A stretch of DNA of 64,000 bases, taken from positions 62,001 to 126,000 of the forward strand of contig NZ_RBAH01000025.1 in NCBI RefSeq assembly GCF_003626695.1, given 5' to 3'. Position 1 is the first letter of the stretch. Each line of letters begins with the position of its first letter. This DNA comes from Paenibacillus ginsengarvi (GTDB lineage: Bacteria; Bacillota; Bacilli; Paenibacillales; NBRC-103111). The translations under genes and the position numbers were made by a program. A model generated the notes under the pieces. The model was not told where the DNA came from. It searched no databases and saw only the letters and a list, made by a program, of their open reading frames with translations. Of the stretch, positions 25,491 to 34,526 are shown in pieces.

Positions 25491-28283
25491 CTACGGCGCC
25501 CATTGCCGGATAAGAACGGCTGCATTCGCGCTCAGCGCATCCGACGCCGCCTTGGAGATCAGCCCTTGCTGCAGGACGGCCGCGTCCCCGATATGGTTAA
25601 CGAAATCCTGCATGTAGGCTACCGCCTGTGCCACAGCCCCCTGATCGCTCAAAAGACCGATGATCGTAAGCCGGTACGCCAGTTCATCGGCGAGCGGGCC
25701 GGCTATGTCGCTTGAAGCCTTATAGGCGTCAACCGACGTACGCATTGAACCGAGGCTCACCGGCGACTCGATTACCGGCAGCGAGTATTTCCACAAATCT
25801 GCGTCGTTAGCCATATAAAAGTTGCCGTATGCGTCCTGCGTCAAATAGTTGCCGGCCCCGCTTTTGATTTTGAGGAAATCCATCGTATCCGGCCTGATTC
25901 TGAAAAATGTTTTCTGCCGATTCGTTCCGTACACGTTGCCATCAGTGCCCAGCTTCAGGAAAGCGTCGACCCAGACAGTCGTGCCCGCGGCGTAGCGGCC
26001 CAGCTTCGCTTCCTGGTACACCACCTGCCGCGTTTGCGGATCGAACTTGAAGATCGTATCCTCCGCCACGCCCCAGATCGTGCCGTCCGGTCCGGCGAGC
26101 AGGCCGCTGACCACTTTGCGTCCGGGCACCGGAGCGATCTCAAAAACCTTGGCGTTCGTCGCCGTATCGAACACGAACAGCTTCCCTTCCGTTTCCGTCG
26201 GCCCGCTCGTGCCGAGCCCGCCGTAAATCGTCGTTCCTCCGTAAACGAAGCCGTCCTTGTACACTAGCGAGACAACGCCATGATTGTGCACGATGTCCCG
26301 GTGCACCTGCGTCTGCCGCGAAACGACGTCGTATACGGCCAGCGCACCGCTATGCGAGCTATAGTCGGGCACCGAACCGATGTACAGCTTCCCGAGCGCA
26401 TCGACGCCCGCCAGCGCGAACGGACGGTCCTGCCCGTCGCCGACCAGTTCAGCGACTCTTCGCGGATTGGTCGATGTCCACGGCGCGGTCGGATCATATT
26501 CGTGGATACGCGCGTTGCCGTAAGTACCGATGTACAGCTTCTGGTTCACGCTCGCCACGGACTCGACCTGCCCGAACTGCTGCACCTCCGTAAACGTGCC
26601 GGTCGTCGGACGGTAAGACGTAAAGCCGGTCGCCCCCAAGTAGCCGCCGATGTAGACGTTCCCGTCAAATCCGGTATGCAGGCTTTGGATCAGAATCGGC
26701 GAGCCGAAGTTAGTTACCTGCGATGTGGACAGCGTACCGGTCTGCTCGTTGAACAGCATGATCTGCCCTTTTTCGCTGAAGCCGGCAAACGTATAACCCG
26801 GCCATTGCGGATCGTTCAATTGCAGAAAACCGCCGTCGAAGAAGTTGAAGCCTCGCATCTGGCTGTTTGGAAAAACTACGCCGAACGTTTTCGTCGTCGT
26901 GTCGTACGAACGCAGGACGTAACCACCGAAATAAATCGTATGGTCGTCGCCCGGCTTCGTCGCCAGTATTCGCGAGCCCATGCCGAGGCCGTTCGGATCG
27001 TAATATTCGATCGTTCCCGTCGCCGTGTCCACCACCAGCAAATGATCCGGCTTACTCAGTCTGACGAACAGCTTGCCGAGCGCGTAGTCCATATTGTAGA
27101 CGAAATCGTAGTTGGCGTAAGCTTGCGGGAGCAGCTGCTGCAAAATTTCTACGCGTTGACCGGTCGCCAGATCGATCTTGACGATGCCGGCCGTTGTTCC
27201 GCCGACGCCGGCGTACAGCGTATTGCGATCCGAATCGTAGGCGAGAGCGTGGACGTATTTTTCGGTCGGATGTACCCGTCCAAGGTCGCTCACCTGATTA
27301 GACGCTGGATCGTACTCGAACACATGCGCATTCGGGTAAGTGCCGGCATACATTTTCCCGTTCGCTCCGGCGACCATCGCCCAAATGTGCGTTTCTCCGC
27401 CCAGCTGTCCCAGATCGACAAGGCTGGTGCCGCCCGGCGTATATTGGTACAGGTGACCGTCGTAATGCGTGCCGGCGTACACCTTCCCGTCACTCGCCGC
27501 CTTCACCGCCCACGCACCGGTCACTCCCGGCATCGGAATCGTGCGGATCACCTTGGCGGTCAGCAGATCGATGATGGCGAAAACGGTGCTGTCATTCGCA
27601 CCCTTCACGACCGTATAAACGACCTCTTTGCCGTTTTCCCGGCCGAACGCAGCGTCTTGGTTAATGAAATTCGTAATCGGCTGCCCCAAATTTTCAAACG
27701 TTCCGATCGGAATTACCTCCAATCTCACATCATCGAAATAACCTGCTCCTTGCACGGTCGACGCCGAGTATAGCAGGACGGAAGCCGTAACAGCGTCCGC
27801 GGGCGCGGTGCCGGTAACGCTTTCCTTAACCCACGCTCCGGCGGTCGGATTCACCGAAGCCGACGTATTCCCCACCCTGGTGCCGGCGGCATTGAAAAAC
27901 TGCAGGTAAATCGCGAGCGAGCCGCGTTCCACCTGAAACATGGCCGACGCCGAATAAGTCGTCCCGGCGGTAATCGGCACCTTGTCGCTTTCGATTCCGA
28001 GCGAGGCGGTAGCGGAATTGTCGTCAAGTCTCAGGCTGTAGCTGCCGCTGTAACTGGCCGTACCGGATACGCCGTATGTAACTGCTGTTACGCCATTGCC
28101 GTACGTCTGCCTCCATCCTGGAATCGCCCCGCCGGCGGCGGGCTGCTCGAAGCCCGGGTTGACGAGCGGAACTGCCGGCGGTTCGGCCGCGTGAGCCGAA
28201 ATGGAGCCGAACACCGATACGAGGCAGAGCAGTGCGCTCAAACAACAAATCAAACCGTTTCTACACCTTGCTATACGAGACAT
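25491..28283 (-). CDS. Large secreted beta-propeller protein with an N-terminal carbohydrate-binding-like domain
   Basis: A 930-residue exported protein. The signal peptide is about 1-32 (CCLSALLCLVSVFGSISAHA). A CBM4/9-like jelly roll follows (LVNPGFEQPAAGGAIPGWRQ ... GYFDDVRLEV, to about 195). Then come many short repeats of the form G-K-YAGT-x(n)-YDPA, typical of PQQ/NHL/SMP-30-like propellers (about 200-840). A C-terminal alpha-helical domain of about 80 residues resembles the FIMAH/FIVAR-type cell-surface modules. I take ATG 28283, which gives a clean signal peptide and has AAGGAAGG upstream. The architecture suggests a polysaccharide-binding or degrading surface protein; no catalytic motif is recognised. 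Confidence 0.8.
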   Translation of the reverse strand: MSRIARCRNGLICCLSALLCLVSVFGSISAHAAEPPAVPLVNPGFEQPAAGGAIPGWRQTYGNGVTAVTYGVSGTASYSGSYSLRLDDNSATASLGIESDKVPITAGTTYSASAMFQVERGSLAIYLQFFNAAGTRVGNTSASVNPTAGAWVKESVTGTAPADAVTASVLLYSASTVQGAGYFDDVRLEVIPIGTFENLGQPITNFINQDAAFGRENGKEVVYTVVKGANDSTVFAIIDLLTAKVIRTIPMPGVTGAWAVKAASDGKVYAGTHYDGHLYQYTPGGTSLVDLGQLGGETHIWAMVAGANGKMYAGTYPNAHVFEYDPASNQVSDLGRVHPTEKYVHALAYDSDRNTLYAGVGGTTAGIVKIDLATGQRVEILQQLLPQAYANYDFVYNMDYALGKLFVRLSKPDHLLVVDTATGTIEYYDPNGLGMGSRILATKPGDDHTIYFGGYVLRSYDTTTKTFGVVFPNSQMRGFNFFDGGFLQLNDPQWPGYTFAGFSEKGQIMLFNEQTGTLSTSQVTNFGSPILIQSLHTGFDGNVYIGGYLGATGFTSYRPTTGTFTEVQQFGQVESVASVNQKLYIGTYGNARIHEYDPTAPWTSTNPRRVAELVGDGQDRPFALAGVDALGKLYIGSVPDYSSHSGALAVYDVVSRQTQVHRDIVHNHGVVSLVYKDGFVYGGTTIYGGLGTSGPTETEGKLFVFDTATNAKVFEIAPVPGRKVVSGLLAGPDGTIWGVAEDTIFKFDPQTRQVVYQEAKLGRYAAGTTVWVDAFLKLGTDGNVYGTNRQKTFFRIRPDTMDFLKIKSGAGNYLTQDAYGNFYMANDADLWKYSLPVIESPVSLGSMRTSVDAYKASSDIAGPLADELAYRLTIIGLLSDQGAVAQAVAYMQDFVNHIGDAAVLQQGLISKAASDALSANAAVLIRQWAP

Positions 28284-28765
28284 AGAACCCCACACCTTCC
28301 TTTTTGGAATGAGAACCTTCGGTTTCACTTGCATTCGTGGAAGCACCGTCAAGCTTCGCTAATCTTCATAACAGCCCCCCATTCTGTTGTCGGTTTCGCA
28401 TTCCGGTTGTGTTGTCTGCCGCCTCCGTTTGTCGCACATGATAGTTGTGGTTTTATGTGGTTCACAATTAGAACTCCACTTCATTGTAGAAAGCGCTTTA
28501 ATTTTTGTCAACTGGTTTCCTACCATTTTCTTATAACATATTTAAAAGCTCGAAAAAGTGCTAATACATCGCATTTCCGTCTATCACAAGATAGGAAAGC
28601 ATAGCTAACGACTCGACACCACTGGTTCACTTTATAAAAATACCGAAAACCACAACTAACAAAAAAATCCCCGCCTACCAAAACCGAACCAAAGTTCGGC
28701 ATGGCAAAACGGGGTGTCTTTGCAGCGCCATCGGTCTTATCCGCTGAAAGCGCAGCGGCTCCGGC
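28284..28765. other. Leader and promoter region of the propeller gene
   Basis: About 480 bases. It contains the minus-strand promoter at 28483-28511 and a leader of about 190 bases. From 28512 to 28765, near the 3' end of the sugar-isomerase gene, I find only AT-rich sequence and a weak hairpin around GAACCAAAGTTC (28686). No small gene is convincing. Confidence 0.4.
28483..28511 (-). promoter_or_regulatory. Promoter with an operator-like palindrome in the spacer
   Basis: Minus strand -35 TTGACA (28511-28506), 17-base spacer and -10 TACAAT (28488-28483). The spacer contains the perfect palindrome AAAGCGCTTT (28490-28499), which resembles the core of a CcpA cre box but misses two consensus positions. 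A repressor bound there would block polymerase, so the secreted propeller gene is probably regulated by carbon source or by the nearby GntR chimera. Confidence 0.7.
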
Positions 28766-29527
28766 TTACATCTCCAGCAGCATTTTTTTAAAATGCTCCA
28801 GCATGAGGGCGAATAACGCCTCATCGGCGTTTTCCATATAAGGGGTAAAAGAGAAATAACCTTTGTAGGATCGTTTCAGCAAAATCGAGACGAGTTCCTT
28901 CACTTCGGCGTTTCCGTCCCCCGGGACAACGGCCGAGCCGTCCGCAAACAGCCCGTCGTTCACTCGGAGGAAGCCCACTTTCCCCTTCAGCTTGCTGTTG
29001 TAGTAAACGTGAAAAAACGGATGTGCTTTGGTTCTCACAAACTCGAGCGGATTAAAGGCGATGGAAACGGGATATTCCTTGATGCAGCTATAAACCGCGG
29101 TCAGCGTCCGGTCATCCGGCAGCGCGGTGCGCGAATCGTTCTCGATCACGATCCCGATGCCGTACAGTCTCGCCAGTTCGGCAACGTGCCGCAAAGCGTC
29201 CAGCTCCGCCTCGTCGACCGGACCGTCTTCGCCGACCTTCACCTTTACGTTTTCGACTTGCAGCAGCAGCGCCCGGGCGAACAGCTTTTTGTAGTAGTCG
29301 TACTCGGTCAACGGCTTGCTTGCATTCAGCAGCACAATTTTTTTGTGATGCCGGATCAGCAGGGAGCGATAATGCTCCAGCTCCGCTCCGCTCAGCTCGG
29401 TCCACGGCTTGCCCCCTGTGCCGTCGTTTACTTCCATATTCGGGATAAGCAGCCGGTTGCAAATGTCGATTTGCTGCTCCAGACCGGGCGCAAGCTTCTC
29501 ATCCGCCCGCAAGCATAGATTGTACAT
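28766..29527 (-). CDS. Sugar phosphate isomerase/epimerase-like TIM barrel
   Basis: A 253-residue protein with the xylose-isomerase-like (AP endonuclease 2) TIM-barrel pattern: VIENDSRT with a metal-type Glu, VSIAFNPLEF, VGFLRVNDGLF and the late GYFSFTPY block. The usual His residues of this fold are mostly absent, so its metal site may differ. It is the last gene of a three-gene operon behind an AAC(3)-like acyltransferase and a cyclase-family hydrolase. The pathway is not recognised; a small modified-sugar or cyclitol route is possible. Confidence 0.65.
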   Translation of the reverse strand: MYNLCLRADEKLAPGLEQQIDICNRLLIPNMEVNDGTGGKPWTELSGAELEHYRSLLIRHHKKIVLLNASKPLTEYDYYKKLFARALLLQVENVKVKVGEDGPVDEAELDALRHVAELARLYGIGIVIENDSRTALPDDRTLTAVYSCIKEYPVSIAFNPLEFVRTKAHPFFHVYYNSKLKGKVGFLRVNDGLFADGSAVVPGDGNAEVKELVSILLKRSYKGYFSFTPYMENADEALFALMLEHFKKMLLEM

Positions 29528-29572
29528 AGCTCTCTTCTTTCCCCCTAAAGTGTATCCGCTGGATCGTAATCG

Positions 29573-30421
29573 TCAGGCCTCCACTACGCATATTTCGCAA
29601 GTCGGATCGGCGCAGCCGTTCCCTCCGTAGCGCGACAGATCGGGAGCCGTTTCCGTATAGAGCTGTCTGGACCAATGGCAAGAGTTGCAGTTGGGGTTCC
29701 GGCAAATAAAGAACAGCGGATCGTTCCGCAGCAGCTCCAGCCCGATATCGAATACGTCCCGGACGTTCATGACCAGCACGGCGGCTAAACCGATCCGGCC
29801 TTCGATCAGCGCATTCCGCTTGCGCAGCTCCGGCGTCAGCTTCAGAAAGTCGCGATGGCCTGGAGGAAATTTGTGCAGCGTAACCGTCTTCCCGCCGTCT
29901 TCGGCCGCATAGGTCGGGGCGGGGATGTCGATCGTATGCAAATACCGGGCATCGATCTCCTCTTCGAGCGAATGCATAATCGTGTTGCGGTCCATATCGA
30001 CCCCGAGCATCATCACTTTGCCGCCCAGATCGCGAATTTTGTAATAAGGCGTTCCCGGTCCGCAGCCGGTTTCGCACCGCTCATGACCTTCCGTGATCCA
30101 GGCCGCGAGCTTCCCAACCGCCGCCACCGAGTGAACGGGGTGCAAACTCCGGCAAGCGTCCGGTCTTCGCCGGAACGTCTCCGATATTTTGCCGACCGCC
30201 GACGGCGTTGCAGCGGCATCGAACGGCTCGGCCCACCCGGTCAGCGTGGACATCGCGATCGTCCCTTCCGGGCCAACCGCCTCCAGCAGCGCTTCGATTA
30301 CCGCCTCGGCCCCGCCCTGGACATAACCGATGCTCGTCAGCGAACTGTGGACAAGCACCGTATCCCCAGCCGCGATGTCCATCAGCTTCAGCGCAGCGAT
30401 CATATCCGACTTAGTTACCAT
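29573..30421 (-). CDS. AAC(3)-family N-acyltransferase with a Cys-rich tail
   Basis: A 282-residue protein of the AAC(3) aminoglycoside-acetyltransferase fold: DTVLVHSSLTSIGYVQGG at the CoA-binding start, TIAMSTLTGW, HPVHSVAAVG with the catalytic-type His and a PYYKIRDLGGKVMMLGV block. Proteins of this fold in operons often acylate small metabolites rather than antibiotics. Residues from about 238 carry CRNPNCNSC and CADPTCEIC, two Cys clusters suggestive of a zinc ribbon, not part of the classical enzymes. The start (30421) overlaps the end of the upstream cyclase gene by 11 bases. Drug resistance should not be assumed. Confidence 0.78.
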   Translation of the reverse strand: MVTKSDMIAALKLMDIAAGDTVLVHSSLTSIGYVQGGAEAVIEALLEAVGPEGTIAMSTLTGWAEPFDAAATPSAVGKISETFRRRPDACRSLHPVHSVAAVGKLAAWITEGHERCETGCGPGTPYYKIRDLGGKVMMLGVDMDRNTIMHSLEEEIDARYLHTIDIPAPTYAAEDGGKTVTLHKFPPGHRDFLKLTPELRKRNALIEGRIGLAAVLVMNVRDVFDIGLELLRNDPLFFICRNPNCNSCHWSRQLYTETAPDLSRYGGNGCADPTCEICVVEA

Positions 30422-31106
30422 GAACGTCCCCCTCCACCACGATCGCCCGGCACGGTACGGCACTTGTTCCCGGAATGCGCAAGGGAAGCGCCGTCAGCCT
30501 TACTTCGGACGCCGTTACCAGCTCCAGATTGACGCAAGGCGCTAGCATCAAAATATCCGCCTCATAAAATTCGCGAAAAAACTGCTCCGACTTCGCGAGA
30601 TTGTCCCATCTCGGCACATCGCTGCCGAGCAAAAACGGCTTTTTGCCGATCAGCCATTTCATCGCCCCGTACGTAAAATACGGCGAGCGCTCCAAAAAAA
30701 CCGGGTCCATCCAGCGCCGTCCCCAGCCGGTACCGACCAGAATCGCATCTCCCTCACGGATTTGCCCGCTGCCCGCGCATTGCTCCAGCATGGCGGCATC
30801 GATCGGAATCCGCCGCTCCCCGGACTCGAAGGCTTCCCCGTCCAGTTGCAGAACGATGCACCTCCGGTTCACCAGCTTCTCTACCGGAATGTCAGCGACA
30901 CCATACCAATTATCGTTTCCGAAATAGTGGGCGGGCGTCTCCAGATACGTGCCCGTCTGCGAATGCATACCCTCGAATACTTCGGCATATACTTCGGAAT
31001 CGACCCACGGGACGCGCCCGAGCGGTCTCATCCGGAATGACGGAAACGGCTCCTCATAGTTCCACATGCCACCGGCGATAAGGCCGGTTATATCGATCAC
31101 GTTCAC
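30411..31106 (-). CDS. Cyclase-family metal hydrolase (kynurenine-formamidase-like) with altered metal motif
   Basis: A 231-residue protein of the cyclase family. The family metal motif H-x-G-T-H-x-D-x-P-x-H reads S-Q-T-G-T-Y-L-E-T-P-A-H here: Gln50, Tyr54 and Glu56 replace metal-binding residues and only His60 is kept. It therefore may bind metal differently or be inactive as a hydrolase. I start at GTG 31106, nine bases after GGAAGGAG; the longer TTG form would overlap the ribosome site. It is the first gene of the operon with the AAC(3)-like and sugar-isomerase-like genes. Confidence 0.75.
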   Translation of the reverse strand: MNVIDITGLIAGGMWNYEEPFPSFRMRPLGRVPWVDSEVYAEVFEGMHSQTGTYLETPAHYFGNDNWYGVADIPVEKLVNRRCIVLQLDGEAFESGERRIPIDAAMLEQCAGSGQIREGDAILVGTGWGRRWMDPVFLERSPYFTYGAMKWLIGKKPFLLGSDVPRWDNLAKSEQFFREFYEADILMLAPCVNLELVTASEVRLTALPLRIPGTSAVPCRAIVVEGDVHGN

Positions 31107-31213
31107 GCAGGGCGTCTCCTTCCGCAAAGATCGTTCCAGTCTAGGATGTCATGCGGCCGCTTCACTTGCAATGGCGAAAAGTTGCGCAATATTGGTTCAA
31201 AAGAGCCTCGAAA

Positions 31214-31252
31214 TAAAAAAGCCGCCGAGTCGGGAAATGCGACAGCGACGGC
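31214..31252 (-). terminator. Terminator downstream of the TagO-like gene
   Basis: On the minus strand GCCGTCGCTGTCG and CGACTCGGCGGC form a stem with a short loop and a few mismatches, followed by TTTTTTAT. It lies 13 bases beyond the stop codon of the transferase gene. Confidence 0.65.
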
Positions 31253-31265
31253 AAGAAACTAAGGG

Positions 31266-32240
31266 TTATACGTTCAAAAGCAGCAAAATGATCGACATCA
31301 TGCTCAGACACATATTGATCAGCCACAAAAAGGCAACGACCTGCTTCGGCTTCATCCCCGTCGACAGCAGCCGGTAATGCGCCTGGCTCGCATCGGCCTG
31401 ATAAATCGGCTTGCCCTTCAGCAGCCTGCGAATAACGACGAACAAATTATCGAAGATCGGTACCCCAAGCGCTAAAATCGGAATGAACAGCGACAGCAGC
31501 GTCGCTTGCTTGAACGCCCCGTCCAGCGCAATGACGCCGAGAAGGAAGCCGAGGAACGTCGCCCCCGCGTCGCCCATAAACACCTTTGCCGGCGGCTTGT
31601 TGTAGCGCAAATAGGCGAGCGCAATCGCCACTACGATGATAGCCATCATCGCCGAGCTGGACTGGCCTTTGGCGATGGCCACGACGAACAGCGTTCCGGC
31701 GGATATAGCCGACAAGCCTCCGGCCAAGCCGTCCATGCCGTCGGAGAAATTGATCACCGTCGTTACGCCGAATATCCAGGTGACGGTCAGAAGGAGCTGA
31801 AGCCATTCCGGGAGCAGTACTTCATGCCCCGTAAACGGGTTGGAAAATCCGTAAAACACGATGCCGGATTTATAAACGAGATAAGCGGCGCCCACTTGCA
31901 CAAGAAACTTCGGCAGGGCGGGAAATTCTTTGCGATGCGTCTTGTACCAGTCGTCGACCGTCCCGATCGCAAGAACCAGAAACGAACCGGCCAGGATGGC
32001 GACCGTCTGGCTCGTCTCCTCCCGCACAAACAGCAGAAACGTGACGACAAAGCCGATAAAAAGGGCGATACCGGCCGTTAGCGGGATCGGCTCCCGATGA
32101 ATTTTGCGCTCGCTGTCTTCCCTCGGCTTGTCCACAAAATCGATGCGAAAGGCAAGCTTGCGCAGCGGCGGAATCAGAACGAGCACGATGGCGAAAGCGA
32201 CGATGAAGGATAATAGGTATGAAATACAAATCCCCTCCAA
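31266..32240 (-). CDS. tagO: Undecaprenyl-phosphate glycosyl-1-phosphate transferase (TagO/WecA type)
   Basis: A 324-residue polytopic membrane enzyme of the MraY/WecA superfamily. It transfers a sugar-1-phosphate (GlcNAc in TagO) to undecaprenyl phosphate, the first step of wall teichoic acid or other secondary wall polymer. The catalytic motifs GTVDDWYKT, NFSDGMDGLAGG and VFMGDAGATFLG are intact, with about ten hydrophobic helices. The start is uncertain: TTG 32240 is in frame but overlaps GGAGGGG, and an ATT at 32225 has better spacing. Polymers it primes could be the ligand for the SLH protein at 11829. Confidence 0.88.
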   Translation of the reverse strand: MEGICISYLLSFIVAFAIVLVLIPPLRKLAFRIDFVDKPREDSERKIHREPIPLTAGIALFIGFVVTFLLFVREETSQTVAILAGSFLVLAIGTVDDWYKTHRKEFPALPKFLVQVGAAYLVYKSGIVFYGFSNPFTGHEVLLPEWLQLLLTVTWIFGVTTVINFSDGMDGLAGGLSAISAGTLFVVAIAKGQSSSAMMAIIVVAIALAYLRYNKPPAKVFMGDAGATFLGFLLGVIALDGAFKQATLLSLFIPILALGVPIFDNLFVVIRRLLKGKPIYQADASQAHYRLLSTGMKPKQVVAFLWLINMCLSMMSIILLLLNV

Positions 32241-32334
32241 AAGTGGACTGGCTATTATTTCTACACTGTTCGACGAAACACCTGTCGCAAAAGTTCATTT
32301 TCGCGCCGATAACCGGTAAAATTTGAAAACGCGC

Positions 32335-32363
32335 TTATGTTCCGCCGTCGAATATGATATAAT
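32335..32363 (+). promoter_or_regulatory. Promoter of the AraC-family gene
   Basis: TTATGT (32335-32340), 17-base spacer, TATAAT (32358-32363). It gives a leader of about 75 bases before the AraC-type gene. Confidence 0.6.
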
Positions 32364-32446
32364 CTAAACATGTTGTATACCTGTAACATACTGCGAGCTG
32401 CCCGGTTTTGGCCGGATGACTCGCTTCATACAAGGAGGAGTATGCA

Positions 32447-33349
32447 ATGGCGGTTTTTCCCCAGTATGAGGATGCCAAAACCGACGACCGTTTTGTTGCC
32501 GGCCAGCAGAAAGGAACGCTGCCCTTCTACATTTCATGCCATCAAATCGGGATGTCTTACCCGATGCATTACCACGATTTTGCCGAGCTTTCCTTCGTCT
32601 TGGACGGCAGCGGAACCGAAACGATCAACGGCTGCTCTCACGCACTGAAGACCGGTACGATGTCGCTGCTGCTTCCCCACCACATTCACGAGCTTACGAG
32701 CAGCCAGGCGAACCCGGTCAAGCTTTACAGCTGCATGTTCGACATGAATATTTTGTTCGGCAATCCGTATGAAGCGTATATGAACCGCTGGATTCACAAA
32801 ATCGGCTCGGACTTGCCCTCGTTCCACGATTTTGAAGGCGAATCGCTGCGGACAGTTAGCCTGCTTATCGAGCAGCTCGTCCAGGAGTACAAAGAGTCGC
32901 GGATCGGCCGGGATGCCGTGCTGCGCGGCAAACTGATCGAGGTCGTCACTTATTTCCTCAGAGGACTGATGGACGGCAAGGAGCAGACGCACAGCCCCGA
33001 GCAGACGCAGCCTGTGAAGGCATGGAGCATCCTGCGCTACATTCATCTGCATTATAATGAGCCGATCTCGCTCAGCTCCGTATCCGCCCATTTTCACCTG
33101 CATCCTTCGTATATTAGCCGCATGTTCAAGGAGCATACCGGCAAAACCGTAAACGATTACATGCACGAGCTGCGAATTGCTCGCGCTGCTACGCTGCTAA
33201 TGGCAAGCGAAATGTCGATCTCCGACATCTGCCTCGAGGTCGGCTACGACAATTACCGGACGTTCGCTCGCGTCTTCCGGGAGCATCATCAGATGTCTCC
33301 GTCCGATTACCGGATGTCGCACAACCGCCCGGTGATTTCACCGGTATAG
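32447..33349 (+). CDS. AraC-family regulator with cupin sensor domain
   Basis: A 300-residue regulator. An N-terminal cupin-like domain (about 20-120; SYPMHYHDFAELSFVLDGSG and MSLLLPHHIHEL) probably binds a sugar. The C-terminal AraC DNA-binding domain (about 195-295) has two helix-turn-helix motifs (LSSVSAHFHLHPSYISRMFK and ISDICLEVGYDNYRTFARVF). ATG 32447 follows CAAGGAGGAG. Paenibacilli have many such sugar-responsive regulators. No sugar gene is adjacent, since the flanking genes are TagO-like and SerC, so its targets are distant. Confidence 0.92.
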   Translation: MAVFPQYEDAKTDDRFVAGQQKGTLPFYISCHQIGMSYPMHYHDFAELSFVLDGSGTETINGCSHALKTGTMSLLLPHHIHELTSSQANPVKLYSCMFDMNILFGNPYEAYMNRWIHKIGSDLPSFHDFEGESLRTVSLLIEQLVQEYKESRIGRDAVLRGKLIEVVTYFLRGLMDGKEQTHSPEQTQPVKAWSILRYIHLHYNEPISLSSVSAHFHLHPSYISRMFKEHTGKTVNDYMHELRIARAATLLMASEMSISDICLEVGYDNYRTFARVFREHHQMSPSDYRMSHNRPVISPV

Positions 33350-33368
33350 GCCTCGCGCTGAAAGAGAA

Positions 33369-33403
33369 GAAGACCGGTCCCTTCGAAGGGATCGGTCTTC
33401 CTT
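33369..33403. terminator. Bidirectional terminator between araC-type gene and serC
   Basis: GAAGACCGGTCCCT and AGGGATCGGTCTTC form a stem with a tight loop, then CTTG on the plus strand. It lies between convergent genes. Confidence 0.7.
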
Positions 33404-33410
33404 GTACGGC

Positions 33411-34499
33411 TTATCCGTTGCGCTGGCGGAACTCGTTCATGAAGTCGGCGAGCGCTTTGCAGCTCTCGTACGGAACGGCGTTATAGGTCGAAGCGCGCAT
33501 ATGGCCTACGTCCCGGTGTCCCTTCAAGCCCACGAAGCCTTCCTTCTCCGACTCCTGGATGAACTTCTTCTCCAGCTCCTCGCTGCCGAGAGCGAACGTA
33601 ATATTCATCAGCGAGCGGCTGTTCGCGTCTACAAGCCCTTGATAGAAGCCGCCGCTTCCGTCGATGGCGTCGTAGATCAGCTTCGTCTTGTCGCGGTTGA
33701 ACTGCTCCATCCCTTCGAGTCCGCCCTTGCCCTTGATCCATTTGAGCACAAGATTCATAATATAAACGGAGTATACGGGCGGCGTATTGTAGAGCGACTT
33801 CGTCTTCGAATGCGTATCGTAGCGGAGCATCGTCGGCACGCCTTTCGACGCTTGACCGAGCAGCTCGTCCGATACGATCACGAGCGTAACGCCGGACGGA
33901 CCAAGATTTTTTTGCGCGCCCGCATAGAGCAGCGAGAACTTCGATACATCGACCGGACGGCACATGATATCGCTAGAAAAATCGCCGATCAACGGCACGC
34001 TGCCGGTATCCGGGTAGGCTGCAAATTGCGAGCCCGCGATCGTTTCGTTGGAGGTCAAGTGGACATAAGCCGAGCCTGGACGCGCTTCGATGTCCGACAC
34101 GGCCGGAATGCTGCGGAATCCGCCCGCTTCTCCGGTAGCGGCCACGTACGTCTCTCCGATGCCCTTCGCTTCCGTATAAGCCTTGTCGGCCCAGCTTCCG
34201 GTCAGCACATAACCCGCTGCTTTACCTTGCGGCAAAAAGTTCATTGGGATCATCGCAAACTGCGTGCTGGCGCCACCTTGCAAAAACAGCACCTGATATC
34301 CCGCAGGTACGCCCAACAGCTCCTTCACGAGCGACTGCGCTTCGTCGTTCACCTGCTCGTACTGTTTGCTCCGATGGGAAATTTCCATAATGGACATGCC
34401 GATTCCTTGAAAATCGACGAATTCCTCCTGCGCTTGCTGAAGCACTTCCAGCGGAAGCGCGGCCGGTCCCGGGTTGAAGTTGTATGCACGTTTGGCCAC
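33411..34499 (-). CDS. serC: Phosphoserine transaminase
   Basis: A 362-residue PLP enzyme of the SerC family that converts 3-phosphohydroxypyruvate to 3-phosphoserine in serine synthesis. It shows the family start YNFNPGPAALPLEVL, the GGASTQFAMIP phosphate-binding region, GDFSSDIMCRP with the PLP-binding Asp and AGAQKNLGPSG with the Schiff-base Lys197. The length is typical. I chose GTG 34499, with AAAGGTG eight bases upstream, over longer in-frame starts lacking a site. A strong promoter and a 10-bp perfect inverted repeat precede it. The partners serA and serB are not in the window. Confidence 0.95.
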   Translation of the reverse strand: MAKRAYNFNPGPAALPLEVLQQAQEEFVDFQGIGMSIMEISHRSKQYEQVNDEAQSLVKELLGVPAGYQVLFLQGGASTQFAMIPMNFLPQGKAAGYVLTGSWADKAYTEAKGIGETYVAATGEAGGFRSIPAVSDIEARPGSAYVHLTSNETIAGSQFAAYPDTGSVPLIGDFSSDIMCRPVDVSKFSLLYAGAQKNLGPSGVTLVIVSDELLGQASKGVPTMLRYDTHSKTKSLYNTPPVYSVYIMNLVLKWIKGKGGLEGMEQFNRDKTKLIYDAIDGSGGFYQGLVDANSRSLMNITFALGSEELEKKFIQESEKEGFVGLKGHRDVGHMRASTYNAVPYESCKALADFMNEFRQRNG

Positions 34500-34526
34500 T
34501 GTTACCACACCTTTGTCTACGTTTGT

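Noticed and set aside
29573..30421. Aminoglycoside resistance gene
   Set aside because: The fold matches AAC(3), but the operon context with metabolic enzymes and a unique Cys-rich tail argue for a metabolic acyltransferase; resistance cannot be claimed from sequence.
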